Shown piece after piece: positions 59,918 through 64,000 of a stretch of DNA of 64,000 nucleotides. Source of the DNA: an uncultured Bacteroidales bacterium (GTDB lineage: Bacteria; Bacteroidota; Bacteroidia; Bacteroidales; Paludibacteraceae); the NCBI GenBank assembly GCA_902765485.1, contig CACWZZ010000010.1, positions 1 through 64,000 of the forward strand. The letters are read 5' to 3'. A program made the translations under genes and the position numbers. Numbering within the stretch: the stretch's first letter is position 1; every line of letters begins with the position of its first letter. The notes under the pieces were generated by a model. That model saw only the letters and a list, made by a program, of their open reading frames with translations. It was not told the DNA's origin and searched no databases.

Positions 59918-62900
59918 TTATCGTACTACCATAATCTTCACTACGGCATGTCCGCCTGCGGCGTTGCATAGTGCGGTATAAACGCCCGGAGTGGCTCTTC
60001 GTCCGTCCGGTAGTTTACCGTCCCATACCGCCGTGCCGCCGTGGCTCTTGGTCTTGCAGACTAAGTTGCCGCTTGCGTCCACGATGTTAACCGTCGTGTT
60101 CTCCATCAGTCCGGTAATACTGATCATACCGCCGTAGTTGGGGCGCACGGGGTTCGGGTATGCGTACGCGCCGCTCATGTCTTCTTTCGCTTCGCTCGCG
60201 TCGCTGCGGTAAGAAGCGATACCTCTGTCCGTTCCGACAAACACTTCGCCCGTCTTCGGCATGATAGCGATGGATTGGACGTTATTAGCCGGCAGTAAGG
60301 AGTTGTTCTCCGTGAAATGCGCGATAGTGATGGTGTCGTCTTCTATCAGGTACAGACCCGAATTAGCCGTGCCGATCCACATCCGGTTGCCGCCGTCCAC
60401 AGCGAGACAGTTGATCTGCTCGTCGCCCAAGAGATAGTCGCCTAATCCCGTGCCGTCATTGCGCGGAATAATGATCCGCCGGCAGGTATTGGACGTGAAG
60501 AAATCGACCTCTTTCGGGATGATAATAACCCCTTTGTCCGTGCCGACCCAAATACGGTTGTTCTGGTCTTGCGCGAAGCAGCGGAAGTTAGCAGGCGTGA
60601 GCACATTGCCGTTTTGGTCCATGAACGAGCTACGCGCCATACTCCGGTCGTCTCCGCTCATAGCAGGTGTGCCTCCGTCGTCCAACAGAATCAGACTGGG
60701 AGTGCTGCGTTGACTTAACATCCATTTCCATTGCGCTTTGCGCCGATCCATCCATATACCGGCAGGGGTCTCTATCTGGAGGCTATTCCGCAGGTTCAGA
60801 CCGATCCATTGACCTTGCGGCGTGCGCACATGTACAGGCTTGCCTTCTTCGGTGGCATTCATCACCCATAAATAGCCCTGCTCATCCATCATGGCGCCAT
60901 CCGTGCGGGTGAAATAATAATCGTCAGCACCGCTCTGTGCCGCGCGCAGCGTACTATTCGATCGGTCATAATGAGCCGTCGCTTTGTAGTTCTTAAACTC
61001 AAATACACCGGTGCCGTAAGTTGCTACATAGAAATGGCTCGGATCATTGTTGTCCACGGCGTACTGTACTGCATCGCGGATGTCGTGGCCCGTGTAGTAC
61101 CATGTGTTCTGCCATGGTATCCCTCGCCATTGACTTCCGTCGTAGATACTCAGGCTGCTCTGCCGTCCCATCTGCTCCGACCAGCGACCTCCTGGAGCAA
61201 CATATAACTGATCGTGCGCGATGTCCAGATGGTATCCGAAATTGCTCATCGGACCCTCCGGCTGGAATCGATCATCTCCTGCATTCCCCAGCCGAACAAG
61301 TCCTTTTCCCTCTTCCGCTAACCAATATTTGCCTTCGGTATAAACAGCATCTGTGGCTACATAGCGGTCGGTCAGACCGACTAAACTATCATCGTCTTGG
61401 AGTTTGAATAAGCCTTTATTGGACTGATAGACCAGCATTTGACTTCCGCTGGCATGCATCCATGAAACGGGTTCATTCACGATCTGTTTCCACGTCTGTC
61501 CTTCGCGGCGATAGAGCGAGTCGTGTGCCAATACATAAATATGTTCCCGATAAACAGCGGCTTCTTGTACTTGCTCAAACGGAATCGCTTCGGTCTGCCA
61601 GTAATTGTAATCCACCAAGTTATCTCTCATTGAAGCTTTGTATATCCGGTCGTACGAGAAGGCATAGAGCGTGTCGCCCATTTCCACCAGCTGCTCCACC
61701 TCTACGTTCGCTGCTTGCGAACCGATATAATAGGTGTCGCTCACTTCGCCTCTGCGCGGCTGGATAGCGATGATACCGAATGGCATAGCCAAATAACTGT
61801 ATCTTGTACCAACGCATATATCGTTGATAGTCACATCGATAGAGCCTGCTTTCATGGATATATCTGCCATCTGAGTCACTTCTCCTCCGTCGCTCAGCAG
61901 GTCGATCTGACCATTCTCATAAGCGATAATCAACTGCCTTGCAACGGCGTCGTAAGCGATATGTACCACGCCTGTACCATTCAGTCCCGTTGCTTTGTTC
62001 CAATACATAATCTGATCGTCCGCTTTGTCCACGCTGAAAAGTGAACCGTTCGCTACGGCAAAAATACCTTGACCTGTTGCGGCTATCTCTGTCGGGTTGG
62101 AGTAGGACAGGTGCAACTTCCATCGCTGCATACTGCCTTCCTCCATTTCCTTCGTCCTTTCACCTTCCGCCTTTATCCTTTCATCTTCCCCTTCCGGGTT
62201 ATATTCCACTAATCCTTCCGCCGTGCCGATCCATACGTGCCCCTCCGGATCTGCCGCCAGCGACAAAATACCATTGGCGCTCATCGCCGAGTTATCCGTG
62301 GTATAGTGCCCCAATATCTCTGTCGCCTCTTCGTTCAACTCATAAACACCCAGCGTCTCGGAACCGATCCATATATGCCCGTCCGGCGTCTGCGCCAGCG
62401 CTTTCATCCGTAGCGTCGTAATGGGGTTCTCGCCGTTATGGTCCCTTATGTCCGGCTGAATGATCGCGTCGGAGGTAAAGAAATCCGTCTCCGCGTCTAT
62501 ATAAGCAGCGCCTTGCTCCGTCGCCATCCACAGACGACCCATCCTGTCTTGCATGATTGCAAAAAGATCCACCGGCGCAAAATTCTGCCCGTGCTGGTTC
62601 GTCCATTCGCGGCGTAGATAAGCGCGGTCATCCGTCGCGTCCGTAGGTGTTCCGCCGTCGTCCAATAGCATCATTCCGGAAGGTTTGTAGGCGGAAGTAA
62701 CCCATTTCAGGTGCTCGTTGCGGCGGTCTATAATCAGGTCGCCCGGGATAGAAATCTTAATGGACTGATTATCTGCAACGATCGGCAGACTATAGTACAT
62801 CCCGCCTTCTTTGATAATAACGGGTGAGGAGTTGTCGGCGTTCAAAAACCAAAGTCGCCCTGCGCTGTCGTACGAGCCGCCGATGAGTCGGGTGTATGTC

Positions 62901-63967
62901 TGAGGACTATTCACTACCGCCGATGTGATCACGCCGTTTGCACTCGTGTGACCAATGCACCGTTCTCCTTGAAATTCATAGAGACCTGTGCCGTAACTGG
63001 TTATGAAATAATGGTTTATGTTGCTCGGGTCAACGGCTATATGCATGAAATCGCGCACGATATCTACCCCTGTTTGCGCTGCGATCGAGTCGCGTTTTAT
63101 ATTGCGCCATGTGCCTTCTTTGTACCGCATCACATGCCCCGGAGTGCCATCCTGTTCGGTCCATCGACCGCCGGCTAATACCGTTACTGCCCCTCCGTCC
63201 GTAGAGAGATAATAAGGCTTATTGATGATCGGTCCGTTCGGCTTATAGGTCTTTCGCCCGCTGCCGGTAAACCGAACAATACCTTCTCCATGACCGGCGT
63301 ACCAGTGATTGCTGGCGTCTTGGTAATGCGTGCCTTTCTCGCTGTCCGGCTCTATGCGGCTGCTGCGTGCCTCGCGTTTCCAAACCGTATAATCCACGAT
63401 GTTATCGCGCTTGGCTGCGCTAAACAGACTGTCGTCTGTGAAGGCATAGATGCTATCGCCCAAGAGCCGCACGTCTTTTACATCCGTCTCTTCGCCACCC
63501 GGTCGCAACCAATAACTGTCCACCAACTTGTTTTCCCTTAGATCCATCGTTTGGATACCAAAAGCGGTCGATAAATAAGCCGTTCTGCCTGAGATGGTAA
63601 TATTGTTGATGGTCTTGCGCTGAGTCATTTCTTTCGTGTATAACTCGCTGATATACTGCGTACTATTCCTCTTTAAGATATCTATCTTTCCTGTCCCGTA
63701 GCCGATCAGCAGTTGTTTGCCAACTTCGTCGTAATAGATACATGTGATCCCTGTGCCGTGCAGACCCGACTGGTTGTTATACACCTTGAGCACCTCGCTT
63801 TGTTTCTCCACGCTGTATAGGCTGCCGTCCGAGATAGCATACACGCGGTCCTCCGCCATCGCAATCTGCGTCACGTTGTTATAGGCAAAATGAGTCGTCC
63901 ATTTGCCCGCCTGAAGCGGAAGAACCGACAGTAAACATCCTGCGACTATGAGTTTGAAAACTTTCAT
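59918..63967 (-). CDS. porZ: Double-length PorZ-like type IX secretion protein
   Basis: A 1349-residue exported protein (signal peptide to about residue 20) with WD-like propeller repeats (RLWMATEQGAAYID, HIWIGSETLGVYEL, RIWVGTDKGVIIIP) and a C-terminal type IX sorting domain (AYPNPVRPNYGGMISITGL to the end). PorZ of Porphyromonas delivers A-LPS to secreted cargo and is about half this length. Here the whole propeller part occurs twice: 21-588 and 612-1260 align from GKWTTHFAYNN versus QRWKLHLSYSN onwards. Only the second copy keeps the sorting domain. The linker (residues about 590-610) is a reiterated-word element, as if two tandem genes fused through an intergenic repeat. The start is 33 bases from the window edge. 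Confidence 0.85.
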   Translation of the reverse strand: MKVFKLIVAGCLLSVLPLQAGKWTTHFAYNNVTQIAMAEDRVYAISDGSLYSVEKQSEVLKVYNNQSGLHGTGITCIYYDEVGKQLLIGYGTGKIDILKRNSTQYISELYTKEMTQRKTINNITISGRTAYLSTAFGIQTMDLRENKLVDSYWLRPGGEETDVKDVRLLGDSIYAFTDDSLFSAAKRDNIVDYTVWKREARSSRIEPDSEKGTHYQDASNHWYAGHGEGIVRFTGSGRKTYKPNGPIINKPYYLSTDGGAVTVLAGGRWTEQDGTPGHVMRYKEGTWRNIKRDSIAAQTGVDIVRDFMHIAVDPSNINHYFITSYGTGLYEFQGERCIGHTSANGVITSAVVNSPQTYTRLIGGSYDSAGRLWFLNADNSSPVIIKEGGMYYSLPIVADNQSIKISIPGDLIIDRRNEHLKWVTSAYKPSGMMLLDDGGTPTDATDDRAYLRREWTNQHGQNFAPVDLFAIMQDRMGRLWMATEQGAAYIDAETDFFTSDAIIQPDIRDHNGENPITTLRMKALAQTPDGHIWIGSETLGVYELNEEATEILGHYTTDNSAMSANGILSLAADPEGHVWIGTAEGLVEYNPEGEDERIKAEGERTKEMEEGSMQRWKLHLSYSNPTEIAATGQGIFAVANGSLFSVDKADDQIMYWNKATGLNGTGVVHIAYDAVARQLIIAYENGQIDLLSDGGEVTQMADISMKAGSIDVTINDICVGTRYSYLAMPFGIIAIQPRRGEVSDTYYIGSQAANVEVEQLVEMGDTLYAFSYDRIYKASMRDNLVDYNYWQTEAIPFEQVQEAAVYREHIYVLAHDSLYRREGQTWKQIVNEPVSWMHASGSQMLVYQSNKGLFKLQDDDSLVGLTDRYVATDAVYTEGKYWLAEEGKGLVRLGNAGDDRFQPEGPMSNFGYHLDIAHDQLYVAPGGRWSEQMGRQSSLSIYDGSQWRGIPWQNTWYYTGHDIRDAVQYAVDNNDPSHFYVATYGTGVFEFKNYKATAHYDRSNSTLRAAQSGADDYYFTRTDGAMMDEQGYLWVMNATEEGKPVHVRTPQGQWIGLNLRNSLQIETPAGIWMDRRKAQWKWMLSQRSTPSLILLDDGGTPAMSGDDRSMARSSFMDQNGNVLTPANFRCFAQDQNNRIWVGTDKGVIIIPKEVDFFTSNTCRRIIIPRNDGTGLGDYLLGDEQINCLAVDGGNRMWIGTANSGLYLIEDDTITIAHFTENNSLLPANNVQSIAIMPKTGEVFVGTDRGIASYRSDASEAKEDMSGAYAYPNPVRPNYGGMISITGLMENTTVNIVDASGNLVCKTKSHGGTAVWDGKLPDGRRATPGVYTALCNAAGGHAVVKIMVVR
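62140..62200 (-). repeat. In-frame GAAAGG word element linking the two PorZ halves
   Basis: The coding strand reads GAAGATGAAAGGATAAAGG and AAGGTGAAAGGACGAAGG, encoding EDERIKAEGERTKEMEEG. It resembles the intergenic words at 6351-6392. Confidence 0.8.
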
Positions 63968-64000
63968 CCTTAATCTTAATAATAGTATATTTTTATACCC

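Overview
The window is chromosomal DNA from a member of the Bacteroidales (Bacteroidota), probably an uncultured gut or rumen lineage; I cannot name a genus. The basis is a SusC/SusD polysaccharide locus, transmembrane AraC-type regulators, a PorZ-like type IX secretion protein, serine palmitoyltransferase, the DUF4271-HemD-RnpA-YidD order, and the Bacteroidota promoter pattern (TTTG about 20 bp before TAnnTTTG) at about sixteen places. I saw no rRNA, tRNA, CRISPR array or intact insertion sequence.

Layout. 1-1465: small accessory genes of unknown function, one broken by a 47-bp tandem duplication. 1577-15843: a complete fructan (levan/inulin type) utilisation locus: membrane-anchored AraC regulator with a sugar-binding domain, SusC, SusD, a surface glycan-binding lipoprotein, a GH32-like lipoprotein, a secreted beta-sandwich protein, a canonical GH32, a sugar permease and a fructokinase. 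The outer membrane proteins would bind, cut and import fructan, and the permease and kinase would take fructose into glycolysis. Two promoters in the locus share an operator-like block. 15961-31944: housekeeping genes (UvrD helicase, two-gene chromate transporter, uridine kinase, OmpA/TPR lipoprotein, MutL, ACP-FabF, Asd, U32 protein, HemD, RnpA, YidD, TrmD). 32083-38660: a short RNA candidate, a TPR-AraC membrane regulator, a surface LRR protein followed by a 46-residue peptide, and a decay zone with a damaged toxin-antitoxin pair and a truncated ATPase. 38681-49279: pseudouridine catabolism (psuK-psuG) beside a 5'-nucleotidase C-domain, an LD-carboxypeptidase, a probable sphingolipid pair, malate dehydrogenase, and an esterase/PCMD/glycosyltransferase group. 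49465-63967: AraC regulator, metallo-hydrolase, GyrB, LOG, KdsA, nucleoside kinase, SPOR, FolE and a double-length PorZ-like protein.

Most striking is a pervasive population of short reiterated-word elements: 7-13 nt words repeated imperfectly two to six times, in about a dozen different word families, plus a GC-rich palindrome of about 32 bp. They lie between genes, where they often supply the stop codon of one gene or the start of the next, and they also lie inside conserved genes (uvrD, rnpA, yidD, LD-carboxypeptidase, SDR, GH32, glycosyltransferase, metallo-hydrolase, the regulator, the PorZ linker), always in frame. Two of them encode the hydrophobic or N-terminal part of a lipoprotein signal peptide. 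I know of no mechanism that accounts for this; it is my best candidate for an undescribed system.
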